Assembly: GCA_964473255.1 (NCBI GenBank)
Contig: CAYYOT010000004.1
Location: forward strand, 1-64,000
Reading direction: 5' to 3'
Length of the DNA: 64,000 bases
Source: Kuafuiihalomonas sp964473255
Lineage (GTDB): Bacteria > Myxococcota > Kuafuiibacteriia > Kuafuiibacteriales > Kuafuiibacteriaceae
The notes beneath the pieces were generated by a model that saw nothing but the letters and a program-made list of their open reading frames with translations, had not been told where the DNA came from and made no database searches. The stretch's first letter is position 1. Each line of letters starts with the position of its first letter. Both the position numbers and the translations under genes were made by a program. Positions 41,690-51,312 of the stretch are shown here, one piece after another.

Positions 41690-44100
41690 GGCAGCTTGAA
41701 CTCAACGTTCCGAGGGATTCCGAAGGCGAGCGCTTTCTCGCCGCTCAATCGCCGGCCCTGGGCGGTCTCGGCGCGGATCTTGTTGGAGATGTCCGGACGG
41801 CTCCGGGCGATACCGGAGGCATAGTAGTTTCCTGGCCCGAGGGCGATTTCGGCAGGCATGCCAACGGCACTCGTCATCACGTCATCGTGGACGCGCCTCG
41901 CATTCACGCCATCTGGCTCGTATCTGTAGACCGAAACGTCGGCAACGACCGGCGAGTCCGGAGTACCTGAAATGGGGAACCGGACGAGCGTGCTGGCCGT
42001 GCTCTCGAGGCGAACTGCGCGCGGCGCTCGAACTGGAGTAGAAATCGATCGAATGACGCGGTCGAACTCTTTGGCCACGCGACGATAGGCGCTGTTGCTG
42101 AGGTGAAGCTCGTTCGTCCAATCTGACGTCGCGATCAGTGGACGAAGATTGATGTAATGAATCCGGCCGTGCGGGTCGTCCATGGCCATCGCTTGGAGCA
42201 TCTCATTGAAGCGATCGATCATCGCCATCACGATTCGCTGGCGCTCGCGGCGCTCGGTATAGCCCTTGGCCGTCAGCGCGGGGCGAAGCCAGGGCCCAAA
42301 AAACTGGAAGTTCGTCAGCGGGATCCGGATGACGCCTCGGCCGTCGGGAGGCGCGTAGCCGTAGCCGTGGACCACGATATGAATCCCATCGTCGAACTCC
42401 CAGATTGATTCGCAGATGTGGTCGAAGGCCGACCGGAAGTACGTCTTGATCATATAGTCGACGAAGTCCCCGCGGATCGCAGCCTGGTTCGACGACTTGT
42501 GATTCAGAAACGAACTGAACTCTTCCCCGGCCACGTCATTGCCTCCGCCCGACAGGAGAACGACGCGCGGCCGATACTTTTTAACGGCGGCTAGTGTTTC
42601 CTCGAGAGGCTTTTCTCGCCGGCGCCATCCGCGGCGCCGATACTCGGTGCCCCACGCCATATTGTCGAGCGTGTCGCCCGCCTCGGCGACATTGTGAATC
42701 TGGTAGCCAAAGAAGCGAATCAGGTTATCGATGATGTCGAGTCCGGCAATCGAATAGTCGAACCATGAGTCGCCCTCGGCGACGAGAACTTCGCCTCCGG
42801 TCGTCCCTTCGGCCGTTATGTCGAGACGGCTCTGCTCGATCTCGGCGATCATCCGCGCGACGTCGTCGGTACTGAGCCGATCTAGCGCCTCGTCGTCGAT
42901 GTCGTAAGAGCTGTCCCCTCCAGCAGGAGCTGCGACTGACGAGGCCTCGGGCTCGCCGACTCGTGGCGGAGCAGCAGGTTCAACCGAAGCTCTCGACGGC
43001 ACGCCCTCGTTGCCGTGCATTCCAAAAGGCTCCGGCTTCACGGGAGGCCGAGAGAACGCATCGGCGAAGAGATCTCGCTTCGCTGCATCTTCGCCTGCGA
43101 GTGCCCTTTCTGCGGACTTGACGATAGAGCTGATTCGAACGCCCTCGTTGGCGACCCAGACGACGCGCGCCAGCTTGTTATGATCGCCGTCCCACGGCGT
43201 ACCATCGTCGAGAAGAATCCGATCTTGGTCGTCGCGCTTGGGGACGCCGGCATGATGGAGTGCGGCCAGCTCCCACTGCATGTTCATGACGCATGACCCC
43301 GAGGATCCGCGCTGGGTATCGGCTTGGTAGTGGACGAAGTCCTCGAACACGTCGATGACGTCGTTGTTCCGAATCGCGATCTCCTGGGGCCTGCCGGCGG
43401 GGTGCTGGATGATGTTTACGGGCTCGCCGATCAACGCTTTTCCCGACTCACGAATCAGTGGGATCCACCCTCGCTCCTCGACCGGGCGGTTCCGGCGCGA
43501 CCGCTCGGGGACGGCGACGACGGTGTAGTCGAGGGGTGCATCGGTGAGGAAGAAGAGGTCTGGATCCAGGTCGACCACTTCGGTGGGCATCGTCGTTCCG
43601 TCCTGTCGCTCGAAGTAATCGAACTCGACGAAGCTCTCATGCGCGGTGCTCTGGTCGGGCAGAACGTGGTTGTTCGTCATGAAAAGGCGCGGCGAAATGA
43701 GGAAACCCGTTCCGTACCCGGCAACGCGTCCGCGGCGGCGAATCGTCACGCGAGCGACGGTCCGGCTGACCCGACTGCCCCGGTGAAGGAAGCGGGAACC
43801 GACGAGGTCGTTCTCCTCGAGAATCCTTTCCAAGAGACTGACGCTCTCGCCGGGACGCTGCGCCGACCCGACCGGCTCGCCCGGATGCTCACTCGTGAGG
43901 ACCGCCCCAGCAACTTCGCCCATGCCCAAGGACGCCATCCGGCGCCAAACTCGGGGGCCCTCCTCGATCTCTCGCCAGTCGCCGCTCTCTTTGAGTAAGC
44001 GCTGGTTCCTTTCCACGGTGGGCTTGCGTCGATAGTACCGCTCTTCAGCTTCTTGAAGCTGATGTTTGAAGAGGTCGTCTAGCGTGCTCACGACAGTCAC
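41686..44100 (-). CDS. Trypsin-like serine protease fused to an SGNH/GDSL hydrolase
   Basis: An 804-residue fusion. Residues ~1-85 form a helical N-terminus, followed by L-L-E-R-I-L-E-E-N-D-L and F-L-H-R-G, a pattern I know from trypsin modules of bacterial conflict systems. The protease triad is H145 (T-N-N-H-V-L), D191 (L-D-Y-T-V-V-A) and S267 (G-S-S-G-S). After a linker, an SGNH hydrolase begins: E-G-D-S444-W, G-G-G-N520-D, and N-E-L-H665 in place of the usual D-x-x-H. A ~110-residue C-terminal beta domain follows. No signal peptide. It starts the first leftward unit. Confidence 0.85.
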   Translation of the reverse strand: MTVVSTLDDLFKHQLQEAEERYYRRKPTVERNQRLLKESGDWREIEEGPRVWRRMASLGMGEVAGAVLTSEHPGEPVGSAQRPGESVSLLERILEENDLVGSRFLHRGSRVSRTVARVTIRRRGRVAGYGTGFLISPRLFMTNNHVLPDQSTAHESFVEFDYFERQDGTTMPTEVVDLDPDLFFLTDAPLDYTVVAVPERSRRNRPVEERGWIPLIRESGKALIGEPVNIIQHPAGRPQEIAIRNNDVIDVFEDFVHYQADTQRGSSGSCVMNMQWELAALHHAGVPKRDDQDRILLDDGTPWDGDHNKLARVVWVANEGVRISSIVKSAERALAGEDAAKRDLFADAFSRPPVKPEPFGMHGNEGVPSRASVEPAAPPRVGEPEASSVAAPAGGDSSYDIDDEALDRLSTDDVARMIAEIEQSRLDITAEGTTGGEVLVAEGDSWFDYSIAGLDIIDNLIRFFGYQIHNVAEAGDTLDNMAWGTEYRRRGWRRREKPLEETLAAVKKYRPRVVLLSGGGNDVAGEEFSSFLNHKSSNQAAIRGDFVDYMIKTYFRSAFDHICESIWEFDDGIHIVVHGYGYAPPDGRGVIRIPLTNFQFFGPWLRPALTAKGYTERRERQRIVMAMIDRFNEMLQAMAMDDPHGRIHYINLRPLIATSDWTNELHLSNSAYRRVAKEFDRVIRSISTPVRAPRAVRLESTASTLVRFPISGTPDSPVVADVSVYRYEPDGVNARRVHDDVMTSAVGMPAEIALGPGNYYASGIARSRPDISNKIRAETAQGRRLSGEKALAFGIPRNVEFKLP

Positions 44101-44201
44101 TCCTGCTCACCCCGAGAAGGGTGGAGCGGGCGGACGCTGTCAGGAGCGGTGTGCAGGCGGCAACGAGGGCCACGATATAGACTGTCCTCGAGGCTGGGTT
44201 C

Positions 44202-44215
44202 GGGCCACATAACTG
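44202..44215 (-). promoter_or_regulatory. 14-bp motif shared by the two protease-cluster promoters (copy 2)
   Basis: Copy 2 of the motif described at 39950-39963, with the same orientation to the following gene. It lies ~102 nt upstream of the trypsin/SGNH start. Matches are 12 of 14 bases. The shared sequence suggests co-regulation of both protease units. Confidence 0.35.
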
Positions 44216-44271
44216 ACGCCTTCCCGCCCATTTTAGACGCCCGGGGCGAAACCGATGCCGGCCAACTTCGA

Positions 44272-47028
44272 TCAGCCGGTGGCGCCCAAACCTGACGAGA
44301 TCGCGTTGATGGTGCGAAGGAGTCTCGGGACCAGGCGGTCCGCTTCTTCCCCCTCGGCGGCTCGCCATGCTCGCAGGAGGTCGATCTGGTGCCGGTGCAC
44401 GGGCTCTAGCGCCTCGGCGCGGCGAGTCACGATCCGATGGATGTTGGGGCGGGCTTCGGCGAGCGGCGCCCCGTAGATCGCTTCCAAACCTTCACGAGTC
44501 CGCTCGAACTCTTCGACGACTCTGGCAAAGAGCGCCGACGTCTGAGGCAGTTCATCCGCCAGCATGACGTAGCTCTCCATCAGGGGCATCGACGCCGTCG
44601 CCCAGGCCGTCGCGGCGTTGCTGATCAAGTAGTGAAACGGAGCCCAGCGACTCTCTTCACGTTTCGCCATTCGAAGCTCTTCGAACCCGCTCGGGTTGAG
44701 CTCGCGGAGCGTCATTAGGCCGGAGCCGAGACCGAACCAGCCCGGCAGAACGAAGCGAGCCTGGTTCCAGGCAAAGACCCAAGGAATCGCCCGCAGGTTG
44801 GACAGCTTTCGCTCGCCGGGACGGCGCGAGGGCCGGGAGCCGATGCGACTGTTCTCGATGGCGTCGATCGGCGTGCAGCGTTCGAAGAAAGCCACGAATC
44901 CCTCGGCCTTGAGGAGCTGCGTGTAGGCTTCACGACTCGTCGCGGCGAGCTCGTCCATGAGCGCCACGAGGTTCGGCGGGTCGGTTCGGCCCAGCTCGTC
45001 GAGCGCTCGCGTGCCCAACGCGCTCGCACTCAGGAGCTCGATGTGGTGGGCGGCGGTCATGGGGTTGGCGTATTTCTGTCGGATCGTCTCCCCTTGCTCC
45101 GTGACGCGAAGCGAAGCCCGAAGGGCTCCCGGCGGCAGCGCGCGCACGAAACGATGCGTGGGGCCTGACCCTCGGCCGATCGTGCCTCCGCGACCGTGGA
45201 AGTAGCGGACGACGACTCCGTGACGCTCTCCCACTTCGACCAGCGCTCGCTGGCAGCGGTTGAGGCTCCACATGCTGGCCACGATCCCGCCGTCCTTTCC
45301 GCTGTCGCTGTAGCCCACCATGACCTGCTGCACCGGCGGGGCGATGCCCCGCAGCTCGGCTTGCTTTTCGAGGCTCCGCTTCACGATCGGCTGAGCCAGG
45401 TAGGCATCCATGATCTCCGGAGCGCGCTGAAGATCCTCGATGGTTTCCAGGAGCGGCACCACCGAGAGCGGCACGTAGGGGCCATCGCTCGCATACCGCA
45501 TGAGTCCGCCCTCCCGGGCGAGAACGTAGACGGCGAGAAGATCCTCCGCGCTCCGAGTCATGCTGACGATCATGGCCCCGAGCCCAGCGACACCGTAGTC
45601 GTCCACATGATCTGAGAGATGCTGATACAAGTCGATGGTCGCGCGAGCCTCGGCTCCCTCGACATCGACCGGACGGGTGAAAGGGCGGCGGGTGGCAAGC
45701 TCGGCTTCGAGGAGCGCCCGTCGACGGTCGAGGTCCCAGTCGGGGTACTCGGGGCCGTCCGGAACACCGGCCAGCGTCAGGAGCTGCGCGAGCGCCTTGT
45801 CATGGTAGGCGCTGTTTTGGCGAACGTCGACCGCAGCCAGATGGAATCCGAATGCGCGCACGAGACTGAAGACGGGATCCAGGTCTCGCTCGGCGAGGCG
45901 AGGCACGCCCGCCTCGCGCAACCAGTCTTGCAAATTATGCAGGGCCATCGTGAGTTCTTGAGCGGAGCCGAACTGCCCCGGCTTCGAGGTCCCTTCGACC
46001 GGCAGGGCCGCCCGGAGCAGATTCACATACTGACGCCAGGGCTCCTCGGGATTGCGGTCGCGCGCTGTGACCCCCCGCGGCCCCAGTTCTTCGGACCACG
46101 CTTCGATCCGATCCAGGAGTGCTTGGGGCGTAGGCTGCCGATTCTTCGATAGGCTGAGACCGACCGCGAGCGTACCGAGCGCCTCGTCCAAGAGCTCGAG
46201 CGCCGACTTGCGGAACAACAAGAGGGTCTCGGCGGTGAATTCTGCGGTCACGAACGGGTGCCCGTCACGGTCGCCCCCCACCCAGTTTCCGAAGGTGACG
46301 AGCGGGTGGGCATCCGGGTCGGCGAGCCGGGCCGGGTTGAAGCCTGCGCTGGCCCACGCCGACCGCAGTCGCCCCTCCACCCTTGGGATCACTTGAGGGA
46401 AGATGCGGCGAAGGTAGTGGAGGACCATTCGACGTTCATCGGACAGCGAAGGCTTCTCGAGGTAGATCTCGCCCGTGCGCCAAAGACGCTCGATCGTGGT
46501 TCGTACGTCCGCTTCGAGCTCCGCGCGCTCCGCGGTCGTCCACATCGTGTTCTCCAGCATCACCAGGCTTCGGTACAGTGACCGCTGGTGCTCGAGAACG
46601 GTCTGGCGCTTCGCCTCGGTCGGGTGAGCCGTAAGGACCGGCTCGACTTGGAGCTCGCGCAGCTCGAGAGCGACCTGGTCTTCGTCGAGTCCCAACGACT
46701 TCAAGAGCGCGAAGTTCTGCTCCCAAGAGCCCGACTCTTCGACCATTCGCCCTTCGTCCTCGAATGACCGAAGACCCTGGATTAATGCGTTCTCTTCCGC
46801 CTGGTCGGCCAGCTGAAAGGCCAGCGAATATGCCTGCACGCAGCGCTCGGCGATGTCGGCCGGAAAACGCTCGGGCGTGGAGGTCGATTGGGCTTCGTCG
46901 CGCCATTCACGGCCCCAAGGCAAGAGGCGTGACACTTCGTCCGCTCCCGACTCTGCGATCACTTCGGCGAGGGTGCGCATCAAGAAACTCAGTGACTCGC
47001 CGGTCTTGAGAAAAACCCGTTCGTCCAT
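44272..47028 (-). CDS. ppc: Phosphoenolpyruvate carboxylase
   Basis: This 918-residue protein carboxylates PEP to oxaloacetate, replenishing the TCA cycle. Diagnostic motifs are T-A-H-P-T-E near 135, V-G-Y-S-D-S-G-K-D near 575 and F-H-G-R-G-G-T-I-G-R-G near 620, with a Gly-rich C-terminal loop (G-L-G-A-T-G). Length is typical. The ATG start at 47028 follows the family N-terminus. With citrate synthase elsewhere in the window it covers two steps around oxaloacetate. Confidence 0.96.
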   Translation of the reverse strand: MDERVFLKTGESLSFLMRTLAEVIAESGADEVSRLLPWGREWRDEAQSTSTPERFPADIAERCVQAYSLAFQLADQAEENALIQGLRSFEDEGRMVEESGSWEQNFALLKSLGLDEDQVALELRELQVEPVLTAHPTEAKRQTVLEHQRSLYRSLVMLENTMWTTAERAELEADVRTTIERLWRTGEIYLEKPSLSDERRMVLHYLRRIFPQVIPRVEGRLRSAWASAGFNPARLADPDAHPLVTFGNWVGGDRDGHPFVTAEFTAETLLLFRKSALELLDEALGTLAVGLSLSKNRQPTPQALLDRIEAWSEELGPRGVTARDRNPEEPWRQYVNLLRAALPVEGTSKPGQFGSAQELTMALHNLQDWLREAGVPRLAERDLDPVFSLVRAFGFHLAAVDVRQNSAYHDKALAQLLTLAGVPDGPEYPDWDLDRRRALLEAELATRRPFTRPVDVEGAEARATIDLYQHLSDHVDDYGVAGLGAMIVSMTRSAEDLLAVYVLAREGGLMRYASDGPYVPLSVVPLLETIEDLQRAPEIMDAYLAQPIVKRSLEKQAELRGIAPPVQQVMVGYSDSGKDGGIVASMWSLNRCQRALVEVGERHGVVVRYFHGRGGTIGRGSGPTHRFVRALPPGALRASLRVTEQGETIRQKYANPMTAAHHIELLSASALGTRALDELGRTDPPNLVALMDELAATSREAYTQLLKAEGFVAFFERCTPIDAIENSRIGSRPSRRPGERKLSNLRAIPWVFAWNQARFVLPGWFGLGSGLMTLRELNPSGFEELRMAKREESRWAPFHYLISNAATAWATASMPLMESYVMLADELPQTSALFARVVEEFERTREGLEAIYGAPLAEARPNIHRIVTRRAEALEPVHRHQIDLLRAWRAAEGEEADRLVPRLLRTINAISSGLGATG

Positions 47029-47144
47029 GGGCGAGGAGCCTAACGATGGCGCCGCCCGCCGTCACCGGGGTCCCGCGTTTAGGCGACAAACATCGCCCAA
47101 TCCGGCGAAAGGTCGAGCTTGGCGCTCAGCGTACGATTGCGATG

Positions 47145-47939
47145 TTATTGACGAGCCGTCGAGGACGTACGGGCGATCAGGTGGAAGTTGCGAAGCTGTG
47201 GAGCTGCGAGAAGCCTGGAAAGGGAGTCCTGCTTCCGGTCGATGAACTCGAGCCCCATATGAGAGAGCTCGGCGGCATACTCGCGCCGCGACCGATTCAC
47301 CACGTGGCGTGCCGTCTCGACCCGGTCATTCTCGGGCATGTCGTCGATGAGAATGAGGACGGCGTCGTCCTTCATGGCAAAAGCCAAGTTGAAGAGAGCC
47401 TCGCGCCATTCGTCGTCGCGGACCAGGTGGACCAGCACGTAGGATGTCACGACCACATCGAAGCGGAGCGGCGAACGATACGAGCAGACGTCGCCTTCCG
47501 TGAAGCGACCTTCAGGACACCTTGCCCGGGCTTCGCGGAGCGCCACCGGTGACAGCTCCACCCCGGTATAGCGGGCTCCGCGCGCGGTGAAGCTGGGTGC
47601 GAGCAACCCGATCCCACACCCCATGTCGAGGACCGCCGTGCCTTCGACCACCAGCCGCGTCTCATCGAGAAGCCGCTCGAGCCGCTCTCGAGCGCGCGAC
47701 TGCCCGCGCTCGTTGACTTCGATCGTATGGCTCATGTTGCCGACCGACCGGGGGTCGCCAGCGAATTGCCGGTGTCGCCGCAGCCAGTAACTCTTCGCAT
47801 CGAAACTCGCCTCGCCGTCGTCATCGGAGGGCGAGGCGGCCCGTTCCGACGGCAGCAGGTTCGGCGCCAATGCTCGAACCTTGCGTAGTAGGCGCTTCGC
47901 GAGTCGCGGCGCGGGTCGCCACCGTAGCGAGCTCGTCAT
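47145..47939 (-). CDS. SAM-dependent class I methyltransferase
   Basis: This 264-residue protein has the SAM-binding motif V-L-D-M-G-C-G-I-G near 107, an acidic residue after strand 2 (G-V-E-L-S), and F-D-V-V-V-T-S-Y-V-L-V-H-L near 160, typical of Methyltransf-11/25 enzymes. The N-terminal ~75 residues are a basic extension. The substrate is unknown. The ATG at 47939 has GAGG 8 nt upstream; an earlier ATG at 47996 adds 19 residues without support. Confidence 0.85.
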   Translation of the reverse strand: MTSSLRWRPAPRLAKRLLRKVRALAPNLLPSERAASPSDDDGEASFDAKSYWLRRHRQFAGDPRSVGNMSHTIEVNERGQSRARERLERLLDETRLVVEGTAVLDMGCGIGLLAPSFTARGARYTGVELSPVALREARARCPEGRFTEGDVCSYRSPLRFDVVVTSYVLVHLVRDDEWREALFNLAFAMKDDAVLILIDDMPENDRVETARHVVNRSRREYAAELSHMGLEFIDRKQDSLSRLLAAPQLRNFHLIARTSSTARQ

Positions 47940-48540
47940 CGTCGATACCTCGAAGCGATGAGGTACCGCTTGTCGGGCATCGAGTGAACCCCTCATCTCC
48001 GCGCCGGCGCCCCGAAAGACGACGCTTGCCTTCTCCCCGAGCCTGAACGGAGTTCGCGACGAGTTTCCGCGACCCTCTGCCAGGGCCTCGTCCCTGGGGG
48101 CCTCGAAGGCTTCCGCGGTCTGGGTTCGTGAGGCCCTCTCTTTAGAACGTCTCGCAGTCCGAGCGCTCGACCGCTGAGTCGTGCTCGAGATGCTCGGTCA
48201 ATCGTCGCTCATAGCGACGGTTTCGGCGACGGGCCTTGGACGCGTCGGCCCTCCACGTCGCCCGCTTGTCCCGGACCACGTACTCGACGTCATCAGCCGA
48301 AGTGACGAGCTCGGCATCGGCGGGCCGGGTGCGTTTGGTCATGAGCGGTTCGTAGCTCCATCGGTCGGAGACCAAAAGCAAAACCAGGCTCTACGATGGG
48401 TCGCCTTCTTTGCTCCAACGCTCGCATCCCGCGGCATCGCTGAAACCTCCGCGGTGAGCGAAATCGACGATTGCCGCCGAGCCGTGCATCTTCCGACGAA
48501 TCCCATCGTCATGACCCTCGCGTTCCTCTAGCAGGGGACG
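47940..48540. other. Mostly non-coding stretch holding one possible small gene
   Basis: These 601 bases separate the methyltransferase from photolyase. Apart from the possible small gene at 48142-48342, I see no coding sequence, repeat or RNA. The promoter of the photolyase gene should lie near its right end. Confidence 0.4.
48142..48342 (-). CDS. Possible small basic protein
   Basis: A 66-residue frame from the ATG at 48342, rich in Arg and Glu, with a K-A-R-R-R-N-R-R-Y-E-R-R-L segment and a final S-D-C-E-T-F. Its amino-acid pattern looks more coding-like than its neighbours, but the ribosome site is poor and no family is known. A TTG start at 48381 would add 13 residues. Confidence 0.4.
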   Translation of the reverse strand: MTKRTRPADAELVTSADDVEYVVRDKRATWRADASKARRRNRRYERRLTEHLEHDSAVERSDCETF

Positions 48541-50118
48541 ATGGCGAGGACGCAGGTCGTCTGGTTCAAGCGAGACCTGCGGGTTCGAGACCACGGCCCG
48601 CTCGCGGAAGCATCGCGCACGGGGCCGGTCCTTCCCGTCTACGTCTTCGAGCCCTCGCTTCTCGAGAAGCCCACCACCGACCCATCGCACGTGCGCTTCA
48701 CCCTCGAGTCGCTGCGGGACCTGGGCGGGCAGCTGATGGATCGCGGTGCGCAGCTCGTGATCCTTCGCGGAGAGCTTCCCGATGTGTTCGAACGCCTTCA
48801 CGACACGGTCGAGTTCGAGCGCATCTGGAGCCACGAAGAAACGGGAGACCTCGCCACGTACGACCGCGACCGGCGCGTGAGACGCTGGTGCCGGACGGTC
48901 GGCGTCGAGTGGGTCGAGCGACCGCAGTCGGGCGTGGTGCGCGGCCCCCACGACCGCAACCGATGGTCCCGCACCTGGCACGAGCGAATGCGAGCGCCCC
49001 TGGCTCGGGTTCCCGATGCACTCGATGCCCACACCGGTGCACTGTCGAGCGAGGGACTGGTGCTGTGGCAGGTCGACCGAGACCCCTCGACTCTACCGTG
49101 CTCGAGCGACCTCGGGGTCGCGCCTTCGACCAAGGACGAGGCCGTCGAAGGCGGAGAGCAGCGAGGACTCGAGACCCTCCGTACCTTCCTCAACTCGCGC
49201 AGCGCCGGATATCGAAGCGACCTCTCGAGCCCCCTGACGAGCTGGCAAGGCTGCAGTCGCCTGGGTCCGTATCTCAGCTACGGAAACGTATCGATGCGCC
49301 AGGTTTATCGGGCCACGGAGATGCGCACCCGTGAGCTCAAGGTTCGCGGGGGTGCGGGTCGAGACCCGGCCTGGCTTGCATCGCTGGAGAGCTTCGAGAG
49401 TCGTCTTCGCTGGCACTGTCACTTCGTACAGAAACTCGAGGACGAGCCCGACATCGAGCGACGCAACATCAACCGAGCCTTCGACGGCATGCGGGTCGAA
49501 GACCCGGAAGCCTGGACGACTTCCCAGCGAGACCATTTTGCCGCCTGGTGCGACGGGCGCACCGGCTATCCGCTCGTCGATGCGGTCGTGCGGGCGCTGC
49601 ACCGCGGTGGCTGGATCAACTTTCGCATGCGCGCCATGCTCGCGAGCTTCGTGAGTCATCATCTCTGGCTGCACTGGGAGCCCGCGGCTCGCCATCTCGC
49701 CCCGCACTTCCTCGACTACGAGCCAGGCATCCACTTTCCCCAATTTCAGATGCAAGCAGGAACGACCGGCATCAACGCGCATCGAATCTACAATCCCACC
49801 AAGCAGGTGTGGGACCAGGATCCGGAAGGAACCTTCATTCGGTCGTACGTCTCCGAGCTGACCGGCGTGCCGGCTCGTCACATCGCCGAACCGTGGCGCA
49901 TGAGCGCGGCGGACCAGAGCGCGTTCGGGTGCCGCATTGGCCGCGACTATCCCGCACCCATCGTCCAGCATGAGGCCGCATACCGGCGCGCCAAGACAAC
50001 CCTCGAGGCCTGGACGCGCAGGGCCGAAGTCCGAGCCGAGGCGCAGCACGTCCTCGCCAGCCACGGGAGCCGTCGACGCGGCCGCGGACCCTTCGAACGA
50101 CGACGGTACCGGCGCTGA
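48541..50118 (+). CDS. Cryptochrome/deoxyribodipyrimidine photolyase family protein
   Basis: This 525-residue flavoprotein belongs to the photolyase/cryptochrome family. The N-terminal alpha/beta domain begins V-V-W-F-K-R-D-L-R-V-R-D, where the antenna chromophore sits. The FAD domain carries W-Q-G-C-S-R-L-G-P-Y-L-S-Y-G-N near 237, L-R-W-H-C-H-F-V-Q-K near 285, G-Y-P-L-V-D near 342 and W-I-N-F-R-M-R-A near 358. It repairs UV lesions with light or acts as photoreceptor. The C-terminus is Arg-rich. The family member type (FeS-BCP-like or CPD photolyase) is unclear. Confidence 0.88.
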   Translation: MARTQVVWFKRDLRVRDHGPLAEASRTGPVLPVYVFEPSLLEKPTTDPSHVRFTLESLRDLGGQLMDRGAQLVILRGELPDVFERLHDTVEFERIWSHEETGDLATYDRDRRVRRWCRTVGVEWVERPQSGVVRGPHDRNRWSRTWHERMRAPLARVPDALDAHTGALSSEGLVLWQVDRDPSTLPCSSDLGVAPSTKDEAVEGGEQRGLETLRTFLNSRSAGYRSDLSSPLTSWQGCSRLGPYLSYGNVSMRQVYRATEMRTRELKVRGGAGRDPAWLASLESFESRLRWHCHFVQKLEDEPDIERRNINRAFDGMRVEDPEAWTTSQRDHFAAWCDGRTGYPLVDAVVRALHRGGWINFRMRAMLASFVSHHLWLHWEPAARHLAPHFLDYEPGIHFPQFQMQAGTTGINAHRIYNPTKQVWDQDPEGTFIRSYVSELTGVPARHIAEPWRMSAADQSAFGCRIGRDYPAPIVQHEAAYRRAKTTLEAWTRRAEVRAEAQHVLASHGSRRRGRGPFERRRYRR

Positions 50119-50249
50119 TTTGGTGGGCGACTTCTGGCACGATGACCGCGCAAAACGTTCGCACCGTTCTCGAAAGCGGAAGAGCGAGAGGTCAGGGGAT
50201 GCGGGCTGCTTGATACCCAGGGCGCGCCCGTGCGGTAGAGTGAGCGGGC

Positions 50250-51227
50250 ATGGCGAACTACCGCTTGCAGCGCAGCGACGACGTCCAGACCATCGACGAG
50301 AAGAAGCTGCGTAAGAAGCTCCGGTCGAAAGACCTGACGGGCCTCGAGCTCGTGCGCCGAGAAGACGATGAGGCCTGGATTCCGCTGTGCGAGACGGAGC
50401 TATTCCGGGAAGAGGTTCCCTTCCACGGCAATCCTCTCGATGCTGCGCGCCGACGCGACGTTCAGGGCTTCTTGGGCCATCTCACGGGGTGGGTGATCAC
50501 GGCCGGGGTGATGGCGGCTCTCGGAAACTGGTTTCCATTCTGGCTGTGGATCTGGGGCGTTTTCCTCGTGGTCCACGGTCTCAAAGTCGCGCCCTCGGCG
50601 CTGGCCCTGACCGGCAACGGCGCTCTGTTTGATGCCTTTTCGCGAATCAGCCTGCCGCAAACGCCGAGCGGCGTCCGACCGGCCCTCCCGCCGAACGCCA
50701 ACCCATCCTCTTCCCTGGCCAACGAGGCCGAACAGGTGCGAGCCCTGCTGCTCGAGCGCGGAGGAGAGGACAATGCACGCCTGGCCTGCGGGGTCGAAGA
50801 GCTGGCCGCGACGCTCGCGGAGATCGCTCGACGACGGATCGACCTCGAGAACCAGCTCTCGCCGGACAAGCTTCGCAAGCTGGATGACGCTCGCGAGGAG
50901 GCGACCCGCCACCTCGCAAGCGCCTCGACGGAGCAGGACCATCGTCTTCTGCGCGCGGAGCTCGAAGCCATCGACCGGCGCAGCGAGGCGATCGAGCACG
51001 CCCAGCGGACTCTCGAGCGACTGCGAAGCCGAGAGCGGGCGGCCGAGCATCAACTGATGCAGCTGCGCCTCGACCTGTCACAAGCCGAGGCCCGCACGGT
51101 CGACATCCCCGACTTCGCCGATCGGGTCGAAACCATCCGCATCGAGGCTGCCGCCATGGAGGAAGTCGATGAGGTTCTTGCGGACCGCAAAGCGATGCGT
51201 TCCCCCTCGCTCGTGCAAAGAGATTGA
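50250..51227 (+). CDS. Two-helix membrane protein with C-terminal coiled coil
   Basis: This 325-residue protein has an N-terminal ~60-residue domain reminiscent of GYF-2 modules (Y-R-L-Q-R-S-D-D-V, K-L-R-S-K-D-L-T-G-L), then two close hydrophobic helices at about 78-115 separated by a W/F-rich turn. The remaining ~180 residues are strongly charged and coiled-coil-like (A-R-R-R-I-D-L-E-N-Q-L...). It is probably an inner-membrane scaffold with a large cytoplasmic coiled coil. No enzyme motif is visible. The DUF202 membrane gene follows 85 nt downstream. Confidence 0.7.
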   Translation: MANYRLQRSDDVQTIDEKKLRKKLRSKDLTGLELVRREDDEAWIPLCETELFREEVPFHGNPLDAARRRDVQGFLGHLTGWVITAGVMAALGNWFPFWLWIWGVFLVVHGLKVAPSALALTGNGALFDAFSRISLPQTPSGVRPALPPNANPSSSLANEAEQVRALLLERGGEDNARLACGVEELAATLAEIARRRIDLENQLSPDKLRKLDDAREEATRHLASASTEQDHRLLRAELEAIDRRSEAIEHAQRTLERLRSRERAAEHQLMQLRLDLSQAEARTVDIPDFADRVETIRIEAAAMEEVDEVLADRKAMRSPSLVQRD

Positions 51228-51312
51228 GCTGGCCACCGAGCCGTGTGATGCGAATCGGGTGCCAGCGAGCGTGTGACCTTCGGTGGAGGCCACATGCTAT
51301 AGGTCGGGCGTC

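Noticed and set aside
36384..44271. Integrase, transposase, direct repeats or att sites bounding the protease cluster
   Set aside because: None could be identified by reading; only the broken gene at the left edge hints at insertion.
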